From Adenanthera pavonina (Eukaryota > Streptophyta > Magnoliopsida > Fabales > Fabaceae): 64,000 nucleotides of DNA. The notes below the pieces were generated by a model. It saw only the letters and a program-made list of their open reading frames with translations, made no database searches and was not told where the DNA came from. The translations under genes were made by a program, and so were the position numbers. Location: the NCBI GenBank assembly GCA_026686845.1, contig JAIVEN010000012.1, positions 8,558,501 to 8,622,500 on the forward strand. Reading direction: 5' to 3'. Positions 24,325-37,053 of this stretch are shown one piece after another. Each line of letters begins with the position of its first letter. Within the stretch, counting starts at the first letter, position 1.

Positions 24325-24947
24325 GTACAATGAGTTCCTCAAACCTCGTACCGACCTCTAATCTAGAATTTAAAGGGTCAAACTCTTACTCAGAGTATAT
24401 TTCTCTTCCTACTACTAGTAATGACATTCTAGAATATTCCCCTTTGTTAGACTCTGAAGATGTTAATACTCCTTCTGATCCATATTATAAGGTATGAGAC
24501 CAATTTTCATACCCATTAAGAAAATTGAAAAAAATTCTTAAGTATACCAAAAGTTTCAAATTTGCCCCTATTTATTGAAGGGATATTAAAATGATTAAAG
24601 TAAGCAATTTGCTATGAGCTTTACAAGTGTATGAGAGAGTTAAGCAACCAACTCACATAGTTAAATATAACAAGGGTAAAATTATCCATTTGGGTCTCTA
24701 CACCTTATATTGTAGTCAAAATAAAAATAGGTTACACATCCTATATTGTGGACTGGGGGGAAGTATGCCAGAACCACTACCATTAGTTGAGGCTCTCACA
24801 TATCTCCGAAACAACCCTCCCGACTATTTAAATGATGATGGTCTAGATCTCTATATGATGGATTCATATGGTTCTTATGAAAATGATGGCTATTTAATAG
24901 CTACTATTGATGTCGACCTAGAAGAGGATTCATCAGAGGATCCATAG
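24325..24947 (+). CDS. Unrecognised coding-like region with splice-like borders
   Basis: A polypyrimidine run and AG (24306-24324) precede an open segment beginning near an ATG at 24330 (MSSSNLVPTSNLEFKG...). It ends at 24491 in AAG followed by GTATGAG, a good donor consensus. A second open segment at 24627-24947 reads HIVKYNKGKIIHLGLYTLYC early and an acidic tail (DVDLEEDSSEDP) late. Serine/acidic bias continues past a stop to about 25080 (EEPKAKDP, QEPQEELEK). I do not recognise a family. It could be exons of a decayed host gene or a retroelement ORF. Function unknown. Confidence 0.3.
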
Positions 24948-25772
24948 TAAGCACCAGGAGAGGAGCCTAAAGCAAAAGATCCATGTAAGAATCTTTCACA
25001 GGAGCCACAGGAAGAATTGGAAAAATAGCCAAAAGAAGCATCAGAAGAAAAATGGGGTTCCCAGAAGTACCAAATGACCATCAAATTGGAGAACCTGCAT
25101 CAGGATTGCAGCCATAAGCTCCAATAGTGGACCCTGATATCCCAATTGAATCTCCATTCGATATCCTTTGCTTGGTCGATAGACTCCATCATGACATTTG
25201 TTTATGAGACCCTACCTCTCCGCTCATTCCTCTATGCATTCGAATATTTTCTTAAGAAAGTATCGTTAGCTAACCTTGGCACATCCTCCACCTAAAAGAT
25301 CAAGGACACACCCTTAAGCAACATAAATAAAAAGAGGGGGGGGAAAGAAGCATGATTTTTTTTCTAATTCCTTTTTGAATTGTGTTAATTTAGATTTGGT
25401 TGTCGTTCACTTTGTTAGTCATTATTTTTTAAATTGTGGAACAGTGTTATTTTATTTATTTATTTATGGATTTCATTAAGTGATTTTTTTTTTAATTTTA
25501 TCTGTTAAAATGTAAATATTCCCTCTGAGTGGGAGTAAATATATATCAAGTGGGAACTCTTAAATACTGAGCCATCTACCAGCTATAAAATACATAAGAA
25601 TTATTTGTATAAATCCTTGATAGGAAATAGTGACAAAACTAAGTTTCATGTGATGGGGTTAAACAAAATGTAGACTCCCTATTGTGAATTTTAGTAGAGC
25701 TGCTATGGACCTACTCAAGGATAAATACAAATAAAAGACTTTGTATAATAATATGTATTATAATTATGTACA
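24948..25772. other. No intact gene; tail of unknown ORF and AT-rich DNA
   Basis: Up to about 25320 the + strand retains coding-like composition without an open frame. From 25340 it is AT-rich. The last 200 bp, with GAGTGGGAGTAAATAT and AAGTGGGAACTC, probably belong to the leader of the copia gag relic that follows. Confidence 0.3.
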
Positions 25773-26420
25773 ATGGCAAGCAAAATATTATTGCTAAGCT
25801 TAATAAAGGGGACAAATTGAATGGCGATAACAAGGATATATGGCATAGAAAGGTATCTTACATTCTGGAGGAACAAGATGCCGTAGAGCAGTTGACTACT
25901 GTTCTAGAGGAACCTAAGCAAGGGAATACTACTTAACACAGAAGACACATGGAGTCCTACATTTCCTGGAAGAAAAAGAAAAGCATTATCCAAATCACCA
26001 TGCTAAGTGCCACGGCAGATGTTCTGATGTGTGAGTATGAACAGTATACAACTACACAAGCTATGTGGATAGCTCTCAACGACAAATTTGGAGGTACTTT
26101 TTCCTCTAAGCTTAGAAGACTCACCATCAAATTTGACACCTATAAGCTGCGCCCAAATACTCCCATGAAGCAGCATTTACGCAAAATGTGAAATATGCTT
26201 TGGAAGCTAAAAGCAGCGGGCCACATGCTTTCATATGAATAGCAAGTTCAAGCTGTTATATGGTCTCTCCCAGTGATCTAGGAACATATGAAAGTTAATT
26301 TGACCTATAATGAGAACATCGCTACATTTGATGATATAGTGAGACATCTGAAGCTTGACGATGAGCATCTAAAGGCTTATAATGTTAGAGATTGTGCCTT
26401 AGACCAATCATTATATTATA
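25773..26420 (+). pseudogene. Ty1-copia gag relic (UBN2-type)
   Basis: An ATG at 25773 opens a copia-style gag, but the frame changes before 25796 and has several later stops. Readable pieces: KGDKLNGDNKDIWHRKVSYI (25805-25865), ITMLSATADVLMCEYEQY (about 25996-26050), MWIALNDKFGGTFSSKLRRL (26068-26127), KFDTYKLRPNTPMKQHLRKM (26129-26189), LKAAGHMLSYE and LKLDDEHLKAYN (to 26380). These are the usual order of the copia gag polypeptide. No zinc knuckle and no pol follow. This gag is of a different lineage from those at 28707 and 35335. Confidence 0.8.
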
Positions 26421-26689
26421 AACATTGTACTTCATTATGAAAAAGAATGTGATAACCTTGGAAGAGATAAGGAGAGAAAGAGAGGAAATATGGTTTAACA
26501 GAAAATTTAGTTACATTTAAAATTTATGGAGATTATTTTATGCAGTCATCTTGAAATATATTTAGAAATTATTTTAAAATTTGAAATTTTGATATCTAGT
26601 AGTTAAAAAAAAGGTTAAAAAAGTACTTTCAAAAGTAAGTGAGTTTAAATTTGGATAATTATTTTAATTATTTTTTTAACAAAATATAT

Positions 26690-27016
26690 ATATCTAAATA
26701 GTGATCTAGTACTTATGGTTGCTTGGTTCTTCTTGTAGTGCTGCATTGTGTTTTTTTTTTTCTGTATTGTGTTCTTGTTGTTTCTTGTAATATCTTGTAA
26801 AGTGACTTTTTGATGAAATGAAAATTTCTTTGCTTCAAACTCTATGATTGCATCCTTGTGTTGAACTTTGAATGAATTAATGAATCTCTTTCCTTGATCT
26901 ATTATACATGATATCTTTTGAATTATAATGCATATGTTGATGGGGAGTTTGTTAAAGCAAACCCAAGTACTAATCCAGTTTGTAAGTTGTTTTGTCATCA
27001 TCAAAAAGAGGGAGAA
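26690..27016 (+). other. 3' untranslated end and polypurine tract of a SIRE-like copia
   Basis: The stretch with AAACCCAAGTACTAATCCAG and TCATCATCAAAAAGAGGGAG mirrors 56780-56854, just upstream of the family C LTR. The purine run at 27003-27016 directly abuts the LTR start at 27017. It therefore belongs to an element that ended, not began, with the 27017 LTR. The rest of 26421-26690 is AT-rich without a gene. Confidence 0.7.
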
Positions 27017-28100
27017 TGTTGAATCAAGTGTTTTGATGATTCCAAACTAACTTTCTAGAGCTTGGAAAAAAGATATTAAAGGTGCACAAATGATCTCAAG
27101 TGGAGAAATTCAAGAAAAACCAGCCAAAAAATAGATGTAGAATCTATAGCCATGTTTAAATTGAGTAAAGGACTTTGAATTGGCAAAATATGTTTTAAAA
27201 CTATGATTTTATGTTAATCCATGGAATATTTGAAAAACACCCACTAACTACTGATATACTTCTTTTGAAAATTCGAACTTTGACTTTGAAAATTCGAATT
27301 TCATATTAAAAATGAACAAGTCTGAAAAGAGCCTTCTCTGACAGACGAACTTTGACTGCAGAAGTTCGAATTTTAAATCTTGTATGAAAAGAGCCTTCTC
27401 TGATAGACGAACTTTGCATTTTGAAAATTCAAATTTCAAACAAATACATCTTATGAAAAATGAAAAATTCGTCTGAGGATTTGTCAAAGTTCATCTGAAT
27501 ATTGAGTTTGGAAAGAGCATCAAAATGACTCACTGACAGATGAACTTTGAACATGAAAATTTGAATTTCAGAGACAAAGCTTGTGAGTTTGTTATGATGA
27601 TATGTTGACATACGAATGATAGTGTTCAAAAATTTGAACTTTGAAGTAAGTTTGAAAAGAGGCCTCTCTGACAAACGAACTTTGCATTTAAAAATTCGAA
27701 TTTCGAATAGATGAAGTATTGTACCTTTTTGAACTGCCCACTGACAGACGAATTTTGGGTATCAAAATTCGAATTTCGAAGGCACTATAGCAAAATGGAA
27801 GAACTGTTCATACTTTCCAGAAGAACCTTAAACTTGAAAATTCATATGTTCCAACATATAAACATTTTTCAAAGATCAAAATTCAAACTTTGCTTCATGA
27901 CAGAAGAACTTTGAATGTTCAATGTTAAAGTCTTTAGCTTTCGGTTTCTGTGAAATTCGTCTATTGACCAACCAAAATTCAAACTTTGAGTGTCAGAAGC
28001 ATTAAATGCGGTTGGTGAACGGATAGTTTTTTAGAGTAACCGTTGGGTAACTTCTCGAATGGATGGATTTTGTCTCTAACGTATAGTTAAGACTTAAATC

Positions 28101-28108
28101 TATAAATA
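28101..28108 (+). promoter_or_regulatory. LTR TATA box (family A)
   Basis: TATAAATA in the same context as the other family A LTRs, followed by ACATCATTTGAAGTTGTG. Probable promoter of the retroelement. Confidence 0.6.
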
Positions 28109-28653
28109 TAACATCATTTGAAGTTGTGAAAAATGATTTTACCTTTGTATATACTGAAACTCTGTCAAATCATCAACTCAAAGTCTCTTACTCTCACATA
28201 CTTCATTCTTTGTACTCCAACTTTCATATACACTCTGATTAAGAGAGTTTATCCATTGTAAATAATCTTATCTTCATCTGGAATAAAGATTTTCTTGTGA
28301 GGGGATATCATAAGGGATTGGGGAAGCATTTAGCTAAAGTGCAAAGAGAGAAAGTGTGAGCACTAAAAACAGAGTATTATAGCTGTACTGTGGCATTTGT
28401 AAGAAGCCCACTGAATTCTTGCATGATAGTGGAAAATCTCAAGTGGTGGCTTGAGGACTGGACGTAGGTCAAGATTAAGAGACCGAACCAGGATAAACAT
28501 TCGTGTCTTCCCTTCTCTATTACTACTTTTACTTGGTATTCACTTATACTCTAATTTATTGTCACCTTTACTTTCTTCATTTTATTAACATTTTGCAGAA
28601 AATTTTAATCTTTCCAATTCATCCCCTTTTGGGAAACCAGCATATCTAACGAG

Positions 28654-28665
28654 TGGTATCAGAGT
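28654..28665 (+). other. Primer binding site (initiator tRNA-Met)
   Basis: TGGTATCAGAGT, three bases after the LTR end, matches the tRNA-iMet complement with one terminal mismatch. Confidence 0.85.
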
Positions 28666-28706
28666 CCGATTTCCCAAACAAAGGATTTAACAGTCTGGGA
28701 AGAAGA

Positions 28707-28841
28707 ATGGCTAGCATTGGAGAGTGTATACTACCAGAGGGAAACAATACAAATAGACCACCTGGCTTCAATGGAGAGCACTATGGATACTGGAAGATGA
28801 GAATACAAATCTATCTTCAGTCCATTGATCTAGACATATAA
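28707..28841 (+). pseudogene. SIRE-like copia gag, first 45 codons
   Basis: The frame begins MASIGECILPEGNNTNRPPG and contains FNGEHYGYWKMRIQIYLQ, the conserved N-terminal motif of SIRE-like gag (the same motif occurs at 35335). It stops where the sequence jumps to the end of a second LTR; the remaining gag, pol and ORF3 are deleted. Confidence 0.85.
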
Positions 28842-28885
28842 TCTTCCCAATTCACCCCCCTCTTGGGAAGCCAGCATATCTAACA

Positions 28886-29984
28886 TTATCGTTATGGTTG
28901 TAATTATTATTACCATCACTAATTTCATTATTATCCCTTTCACTATTTAAGTAATTTTATTCTATTATACTTTTCTCTTCATTTTTTTATTTCATATCAA
29001 ACCTAGTTTATTTTAATTTATTTTTCTCATATAAATAAAAAGAAATCATGGATTAAATTATTTTCTAACATTTTGTCTACTAAATATTATAATTTCCATC
29101 GAACCTATTTGGCAAAATAAATACTTATTTTCTACATTCTTTTATTTATTTAATAGATTTATGGTATGAGTAATTACTAGGTGTGACTATTATTCCTCAC
29201 CTTTATTTATATGAGAGATAGTATTATATAAATTATTGGGTGAGACGGTTATTTCTCCTCATGGAATATGAGATATATTATATGATTATACTAAGTGGGA
29301 TGGTTATTCCCCACCATTAGTTATAGGATGTGGAATAATGCATTTTATGAGGTACCTGGTATGATAGCATTTAGTATTCTATCTACATGTACCTTCTTTT
29401 CTATTGGACAAATGAAATAACATTATGTGCTTGTTCCATTGTTGTTTGTATGACAGTGTTTTGTAGGTGGATGATTAATTTAATGTGTGCAGATATGCTT
29501 ATAAATTTATTTTAAAAAACTTTAGCACGTTATTTGTTTCCCTTCTACGCACTTTATTGTTTATACTCTCATTGAGTCAATGGTAAACTCACCCCCCATT
29601 TTCTACATTTTCAGACCAGCAAGTAGTTGAATAAAACACTTTAGGGAAATTGAATTTCTTGGACATTAGGTAGGACATTTTTACTCTTTTGACTAACGCA
29701 GATCCTGTGATAACGTGACTACTATAATAGAGCTTATGATCGAGTCTTGTTGACTTAGATTGCCTTATCTATTTGTTGATTCTTTACTTTTATTTATTTT
29801 TAGATATGAGAATTTAGATAAGTCGTGCACTGTGATTGATTGCTAGAAATATTTTGATATTTCATTTTAGTTTTCATTCAAATTGACTGGTTGTGGAAGT
29901 TTTTTTGTTAGGCTTGCTAGTCTAAGGAGGCTTAGGCCAGGTTAATTTATGCGCCGATCATGGCTTAGATTTTGGGTCATGACA
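28886..29984 (+). mobile_element. Gypsy LTR fragment (Tekay/Del-like)
   Basis: It ends TTTTGGGTCATGACA (29970-29984), a typical chromovirus LTR 3' end. It contains a CAGACCAGCAAGTAG block preceded by ACTCACCCCCCATTTTC (29590-29620), typical of the R/U5 part, and a short tandem array (29179-29345). Its left part is lost at the junction with the copia remnant. No internal gypsy sequence follows. Confidence 0.6.
29179..29345 (+). repeat. Three diverged 55-60 bp tandem units in the gypsy LTR
   Basis: Units start at 29179, 29238 and 29293 and share GGTGNGAC/GGTTATT..TCNCC followed by TATGAGATATTAT-like sequence. Repeats of this kind are common in chromovirus LTRs. Confidence 0.6.
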
Positions 29985-32900
29985 AATAATTCTTCATATA
30001 TGAAAAAAAAATCTCATTATTAAACTTCACCTTTAAAAGTGAACCTAAATTGATAGAAAATAACTCACATTATATCTAATCAGAATTTAAACTTCTCATA
30101 GTTTGAATAGTGAAGAATAAATATAGACAGAAAAAATTGGTTACTAGTTAAAAAATTGGTCTCAATGTACAAGAAAATTCTCATTATTACATTTATTTGG
30201 TATATTTTCCCTTCTGTAGCAGAATGTGATAAAAAAAAAACGGACGCAACGTACCTTGGTATGCATTTTCAATGGTCAACTTAAATGCAAACAATATAGC
30301 TGGAATAAATCTAATCAAAATTACAGATGATGGTTAAATTAAGCACGAAATTCAACATCCCCTTGAATAAGTTCTCGAGTTCGAACGTTGTAAATGAAAA
30401 AAATCACATTAAGAGTAGTACTCCATTTAAATCCAACATTGTTTGAATTTGATCATGTCAGATAAATATATAAAAAATCAAAATTTAAATTTCTTGTAAT
30501 TTGAACTTGAACAATAAATTTAGTGAAAATAAAATTATTTACTAATAAAAAATTTTATCTTCGTGTATTAAAAAGTTATTATTAATGACTAAAAATAATG
30601 ACCTTAGATTAAGGAATAGAAATTCAAGACAAAATTTTATAATGAAACTAGTTATGCACCCGCTCGATCCCTTGGTCCTTTAAAAATAAGAAATTTGACT
30701 GTAAATTTTTACAATCATAAAATACTATGGGTTAGAACAATCTTATGTTTAAAATTAAAATAAAAAAATATAAAGATATAACTAAAGATGTCACATACTA
30801 AATATATAAATAAGAAATTTTTAAAGATCTATTAATATAAAATGTTATATATAAAGAAAAATAACTAAAAAAATCCGCATACATTATTGAACAATTCTCT
30901 TTATGATATTTGCTGTGTGCTAAAAAAATGTTTAGGCCATAAAAATGGACCTATATATTTTCCTACCTGTAGTTGGCCTGCACGCATTCCTACACTCAAC
31001 ACTTTTTATTTCCAAATCCAAAATTTCAGATGAACACTATTATTTTATAACTCTCTTAATTTATGTTTTTTTTTCATGTAGTTTTTTTTACATTTATCAA
31101 TATAAATCTAAAAATCAATATATTTTTGTAATTTCATACAAATTAGAGTAAAAAAGTATAAATATTTTGTATAACATTTCAATAGATTTATAAAGTCATT
31201 TAAATTATACATGATGCTTAAAAAAAATCTCATCATCAATCAATTTACTTTAGGACAATATATACTAATAAATGGGGGTTTCGGGTTTGTTGTTGGAGTT
31301 TACTATATAACAAATGCAATTTATTGTACTGATTTAATATTCATGCCAAAATCGTTTGCTTGCTTCCTGTTGCGTTGAAGCAATGAACACAAGAATTGAA
31401 AGTTGTGATGCGGCCGTTCATGGTTCTTTGTTGATCATTAGACAATTTTTTTCCTCATCCCATTATTCTGGACCAGCTCTGATGATTATCATTGATATCT
31501 TCTTCAAATAAATGAAAATCATATGTATAAAAAATTAAAAGAAAATTATATGAGAACCCAAAAAATATACACAAATGGCTAAAATTATTAATTATCATAA
31601 AAAGCATAATAAACGTAACGTCATCCACATGATTAAAATAATCAATCATATTTTTTTATTACTACCCAATATTCATACTTTATGAAAAATGAAATTCGTG
31701 TCTGCTTTCAACATTTTTTTTGCGTCAAACCTATAAAGTAATATAATATTAGTAATATAACATTACTTTATCAATCAGTAAATAAAATTTGATAGTTTTA
31801 TAAATAAAAAAATTGTTAGTTTCTTCCAAGACAATTGATTGACAGTGACATTATATTAACTCCACAAAAAAATACCACCTACATCATATCGTCAAAAAAT
31901 AATATTATTATGATAACCATATATATTCATCAAGACAAATATATTTTTATAATATGTATGGTCAGATAAATAATACTATTTTTATTATATTTTTCTTCAA
32001 GCAATGTGTTTATCCCATCATATCATCAAAGAAACACAAATACCCACAATTTCCCCGACTACTGGAATATAAACCGATTTCATAATCCCTAGCGTTAACC
32101 TCTGACCAAAATTTAGGGAAAAAGACAACTCAAGGACCTCCTAAGATAAATATTTCCTCAGGATTTCAATTTTTCTCAATATTCCAAAAGGACCTGAGTC
32201 CTTATTTGTAAGGAAAAAAAAAATAAAATTGATAAATAAAAAATATCTCGATAATTAAAAAAATGAAAAATACATAAAACTTTATTCTTCCTCAAAAATT
32301 CTGCATCATTTTCCAAAATGAAAATGTAGGTCCGTCGTTGCACTCTCGCTCCACTTGCTCCGTCCAATGAAATCGGCGAAGGTGGTGCTCCATCCCGTGA
32401 ATCCATTGAAGGTGAGATTCGTTTCTTCCATCTTTTGCTTTCTTCCGTTGATTTGGTCTAAGACGAAGAAGATGACCCTTTCAGCGTGGGAAATTCATGC
32501 GTGAAACCTGTTGGTCACATCACTTCCTCCAATTTTTATGGTCAATTTTCTTTTTTTTTTTCGATATGCATATATGCTTGTTAAAACTTGGCGTAAGCAA
32601 TAAGAGTATCCGTCTCCTTTGCCCTGATTCAGGTTGTAATTTAGCGCTTGAAATAATTGGGATACATTACCTAAACTTGGTTGACATTTCTTTCAATTTC
32701 ATTTGATTAAATTATCTTTCCAGTTAATAATAAGGCATTGGTGCTCCGAACTAATATTTCTTTTATAAAAAAAAATATTCCTTCTTCACTCACGGAAGCC
32801 CATTAAGCTTACATTTAAATTCGGTAAACTGAAATTTATATTTCTAGCCCTTTTTATTAGACTCAACCCAGATTAAACTCAACCAAGCCCATTATAAGGT

Positions 32901-33345
32901 GTGTAATTATTTTTTAAAGGTAGAACTGTGTCTTGGTACAAAAAATCAAAATATTTAGAAAATAATACCAAAGTTCACTTTATTTCTAAGTCAGGAATAA
33001 AATTTTTTTATTATGATTTGAAAATTTTTTACTCTCACATGGTATCAAATAATAATATACTTAATTAATTACAATGGTTACATACCGAAAAAATGCAACT
33101 AAACGTATTCCAAATTAAATGACAATTATTGATAAAAAAACCTTGTCAATTTTAATAGCAATAAAATGTATCAATCACATAATAATTTGATATCTAGTAA
33201 ATTGATAGAGAAGAGAAAAAGGCTAGCACATCGCCTTTCATCTAATGAGGACTCCTTGATAATGTGGCATTATAAAATTTCTCGCTAACATGGTCTCACA
33301 ATTTTCCTCCAATCTCACCTATTTTTATATAAACAATAGATGTGC
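29985..33345. other. Gene-free AT-rich DNA
   Basis: No domain, terminal repeat or RNA gene recognised. Two diverged blocks (about 30060-30190 and 30440-30600) resemble each other, with TAAACTTCT..TAGTTTGAA and TTACTA.TTAAAAAATT in the same order, suggesting an old duplication. Short frames at 30945-31151 and 32176-32406 (-) lack supporting features. Confidence 0.4.
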
Positions 33346-33405
33346 AATTTTTTTTACATTTTTTTATTCAAGACAACTATAGTATATACATACCTACTCA
33401 TACGC
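33346..33405 (-). mobile_element. SINE, 3' part (left of copia B insertion)
   Basis: Read on the minus strand this continues the tRNA-derived SINE at 40910-41015, ending in an A-rich tail (T runs at 33351-33366 on +). The family B copia element and its CCAAA duplication separate the two parts. Tail limits are approximate. Confidence 0.5.
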
Positions 33406-33410
33406 CCAAA

Positions 33411-35281
33411 TGTTAGGTTTAATATAATACAAGTTTTGATGATGATAAATGTAGAGTAATAAGAAACAAATGCATCATATGTATCTAACATATATAATGT
33501 TCTTTAAAGAAGTAAAATATGCATTAGCATATACTTAATTTAGTCTATAATGCATATATCATTCTATGAACTGATATATCCACTATGTGGTATCATTTGC
33601 AATGTATGATACAAGTTGGATATATAAATTGGATTAATTATTTAGTTTGTAAGTGTAATATATTAAACATAAGATGGTCCAAGTAGAAAAAGTGAGCATT
33701 GGAATAAAGAAATAGAAATCAACATCATATCTCACTTAAGAAAGAAAAAAAAAGAAAGGATACTTCAAGAATTGAAGATCAGAAGAGAGCATGCCAAGAA
33801 GAAAATGACCAAATGAAGGTGGAACTCAACATTGAAGACCTAGTTGTTAGGTATATTTAGTTTTCATTTAAGTATTGAGGTAGCTTTAATCTTTAAAAAT
33901 TACTTAATCTTGTTACCATATGTTTTAAATTAGTTAGATTAAGTAAATCGGATGTTAGCATACGTAAAATTTGGAAAACACTAACTAATAGACAAATTTT
34001 GAAGTTAATGCTTATGTATTTTATGCAAAATTCAAACTTTACTTGCTAAAATTTGAAGTTCCCGAGTTATCATCTCTGATAGATGAATTTCTAGTTCTGA
34101 ACTTCAAATTTCGAGTTAAGCATAGTTAGTAAAATGTGCAAAATTCGTTTGAGGTCTTGTCAAAATTCGAATGATATTAAAGTGCATAAAGTGTTCAAAG
34201 TCAGTCCCTTTAACAGACGAATTTTGGATTTCTAAATTCAAATTTTGAAATGAGAACTTAGGAGTCTCATTAGAGCATGTCCTTGACAGATGAATTTTGA
34301 AATGCAAAATTTGAATTTTGAATAGCAGAACTGTTGTGCCATGTTGAGCTTGCCATTGATAGAGAATTTTGGCTTCCGAAATTTGAATTTTGAGTGCACT
34401 GCAGAAACATGAGACAACTGTTCACACTCAACAGATGCACTTTGAATATGAAAATTCGTATGTTTTAACGTGAGATATATTTGACAAAATCAAAATTTGA
34501 ATTTCATTCTTGAACAGATGAATTTTTGAAGTTTAACACTGAAGTTTTTAGCTTATAGTCTATTCAAAATCCGTCTATTGACACCAAAAATTTGAATTTC
34601 AGAATGTTAGACGCATTAAATATGGTTGGTGAACCACTAGTTTTGCAAAGTAACCATTGGTTAACGTCTCTAACGGATGGATCTTGTGTCTAACATCTAG
34701 TTAAGCCACAAATTTATAAATAGAACTTTATTTGAACTTATGGGTAACAATCTTAAGAGAGATTATGAGAAAATACTGTTCATATATATAAAAGCTTTCT
34801 ATATCAGCATCTTTAGTTAAACACACCTCAATAGAGTGAGCTTTCAATGTATTATCCACTCTGAAAGAGAGTTTCATTTCTGTATCTCTTCTTTTTTACA
34901 AATTTCTGGGTAAAATTTTAGTATGGGGATAACACTAAGGGAATTACACATCATTGTAAAGGTGTGTGGAGAATGGCCTCACAAGTGCCTACTGAAACTT
35001 GTGGGATATACTGAGGCTTCATAGTTGCCCGATCAAACTTGTGGAATATAGTGAAAAATCTCAAGTCGTAGCTTGGGAACTAGATGTAGGTCAAGTGGTT
35101 AGGCTGAACAAGGATAAATTCTTGTGGCTTTTTTTCATCTGTTCATCTCATTCACCAACTTTTTGAAACCCTGTTCATCCCTGTTTTGCTACACACTTTG
35201 TGAAATTGGGCTATACTTCAAAAGGGCGAAAATCTTGCATCACCCAATTCACCCCCTCTTGGATGACCAGCTAACCTAACA
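33411..35281 (+). repeat. Family B 5' LTR
   Basis: It starts TGTTAGGTTTAATATAATAC and ends CAGCTAACCTAACA (1871 bp), so the first and last bases form the inverted TGTTAGGTT / AACCTAACA. It holds the palindrome array (about 34020-34610), a TATA box, and the conserved AAAATCTCAAGT...AGGATAAAT block near 35070-35120. Confidence 0.92.
34715..34722 (+). promoter_or_regulatory. LTR TATA box (family B, 5' LTR)
   Basis: TATAAATA followed by GAACTTTATTTGAACTTATG, matching the context in the partner LTR at 40352. Probable promoter of the element's RNA. Confidence 0.65.
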
Positions 35282-35283
35282 AT

Positions 35284-35296
35284 TTGTATTAGAGCT
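35284..35296 (+). other. Primer binding site (degenerate, tRNA-Met)
   Basis: TTGTATTAGAGCT matches 11 of 13 bases of the initiator tRNA-Met complement, two bases after the LTR end. Both changes are consistent with decay. Confidence 0.78.
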
Positions 35297-35334
35297 TAGA
35301 CTCCTGGTTAAGGATCTGACAATTTGGTTGCAAG

Positions 35335-37053
35335 ATGGCTGGTTTCGAAGAGAACATACTAACACAGGGGAACAATGTCAACAGACCTCTAGGCTTCAAT
35401 GGTGAATACTATGGATATTGGAAGATGAGGATACAAATATTTTTTCAATTCATAGATTTAGATATTTGGTCTGTTATATAGAAGGGTGACTTTGTGCCAA
35501 AAAAAATGCAGAATGATGGCACATACAAAGAGAAGCTAGAAGCAGAATGAGATGATGAAGATAAATGAAGAATCCTGCTAAACTTCAAGGCAAAGCACTC
35601 TTTGTTCAATGCTCTTTCATAAGATGAATTCTTCAGAGTGCCAAATTGCAATATCATAAAGGACATATGGGATGCTCTGGACATTGCTCATAAAAGAACC
35701 AAGGAAGTAAAGTCAGCTCTCTCACAGTTGAATATGAAGCTTTCAAACTGAACAATGGTGAGCCCATTAAAGAATTTCAAATTTGTTTTACTCACATTGT
35801 TAATTATCTAGTAACTTTGGGAAAGAGTTACCTATAAAGAGAGCAAGTATGCAAAATACTTGGAGCTCTACCCAAAGAATGGCAACAAAAAGTGACAGTG
35901 ATTGAAGAAACAAAAGGGGGCATCATATCAATCTGTCACTGCACTATTTGGGAGCCTTGTTGAACATAAAGGTAAACTAAACCTTCTATGGGAGTAGCAG
36001 AGCAAATGGAAATCACTGATATTCAAAGCTACTACGTCACAGAGCTCAGAAGATGATGATACTAATGATGAAAGTAATGATAGTAGCAATGATGATGAGG
36101 ACAACGAGCTAAGACAGTTCATCATCAGATTTGGCAGATTCCTCAACATAAAAAAAATGAACTTAAAAAACAAAAGCACTCATGCCATGCAGACAAGCTG
36201 AAGTACCACTTAAAGAGGCAAGGAGGAAGATAAGTAGAGAAGAAAAATGAGAAAGCTAAAGTGGCATACACCTTTGCAATCTGGGGCAACAATTCAGATG
36301 AAGATAATGAGGATACCTAGCCATGCTTGATGGCACTAACCAATGATGAGATATCAAATTCTGACTCTAAATCTGATTCTGAATTTTCTTTTGATGAATT
36401 ACAAGATGATTATAATGGAATGCATGATGAACTGATTAAATTAGCAAAAGCACTTGCACACAGTAAAAAGAGATTGATTTCATTAGAATATGAATTAGAA
36501 TTTGAAAAGAATGAAAAGAAATCACTTAAACAGAAAATAAATAATTTGGAAAATATAAGTGAAACCCACACACACACCCTTCCTCTTGTGATTCATGTGA
36601 TAGTTTAAATAAAGAAAAAGAGGAACTATCTAAGATCATAGCCAATTTTACCCAAAGTAAAGATAAATTGAAAATTTCTCTTGACAAACAGAAATATGTG
36701 TTTGACGAGTCAGGTATTGGCTATAGGAGTAAGGTCAAAGGGAAAAGAAATGCTATTTGAAATTCGTTGTGCCTATTGTAATGCCTAGCTCACCATTATG
36801 CACATATTGTGGAAAAAAGGGGCATATAGCTCATCTGTGCAATATAAGAAAATATGGCTTGAGCAAAAGCATGAAATGGATTCTAAAGAATACCACTAAC
36901 CCTTCTGGACCCAAAAATAAGTGGGTACCAAAATGTTCTTCTAGTGGTTCATGTGTGCAGAATAAATCCAAGAAGAAAGAACATATTGGTGAAACAAAGA
37001 GGATGTTCAAAAGGGAAGCATCTAAAAATTCCAAAACCATAACTGCAAATTAA
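35335..37053 (+). pseudogene. SIRE-like copia gag with zinc knuckle (family B)
   Basis: It begins MAGFEENILTQGNNVNRPLG, then FNGEYYGYWKMRIQI, the same N-terminal motif as at 28707. The UBN2-like core follows in broken frames (PNCNIIKDIWDALDIAHKRT, KEVKSALSQLNMKLSN; 35640-35750), then an acidic tract (SEDDDTNDESNDSSNDDED; about 36045-36105) and a coiled-coil-like Lys/Glu stretch (36327-36580). The knuckle CTYCGKKGHIAHLC (about 36796-36840) is an intact CX2CX4HX4C and is followed by NPSGPKNKWVPK, the motif that normally precedes SIRE protease. Several stops show it is not translated whole. Nothing of pol follows. Confidence 0.85.

Larger units (their letters stand above)
27017..28885 (+). mobile_element. 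Chimeric family A copia remnant: LTR, PBS, gag start, LTR end
   Basis: A family A LTR (27017-28650, TGTTGAATCAAGTG to ATATCTAAC) is followed by a PBS (28654), the first 45 codons of gag (28707) and then directly by the last 44 bp of another family A LTR (28842-28885, to ATATCTAACA). The outer flanks GAGAA and TTATC do not match. With the polypurine tract on the left of the LTR, the simplest reading is a tandem or LTR-LTR recombined array collapsed by deletion. Confidence 0.8.
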
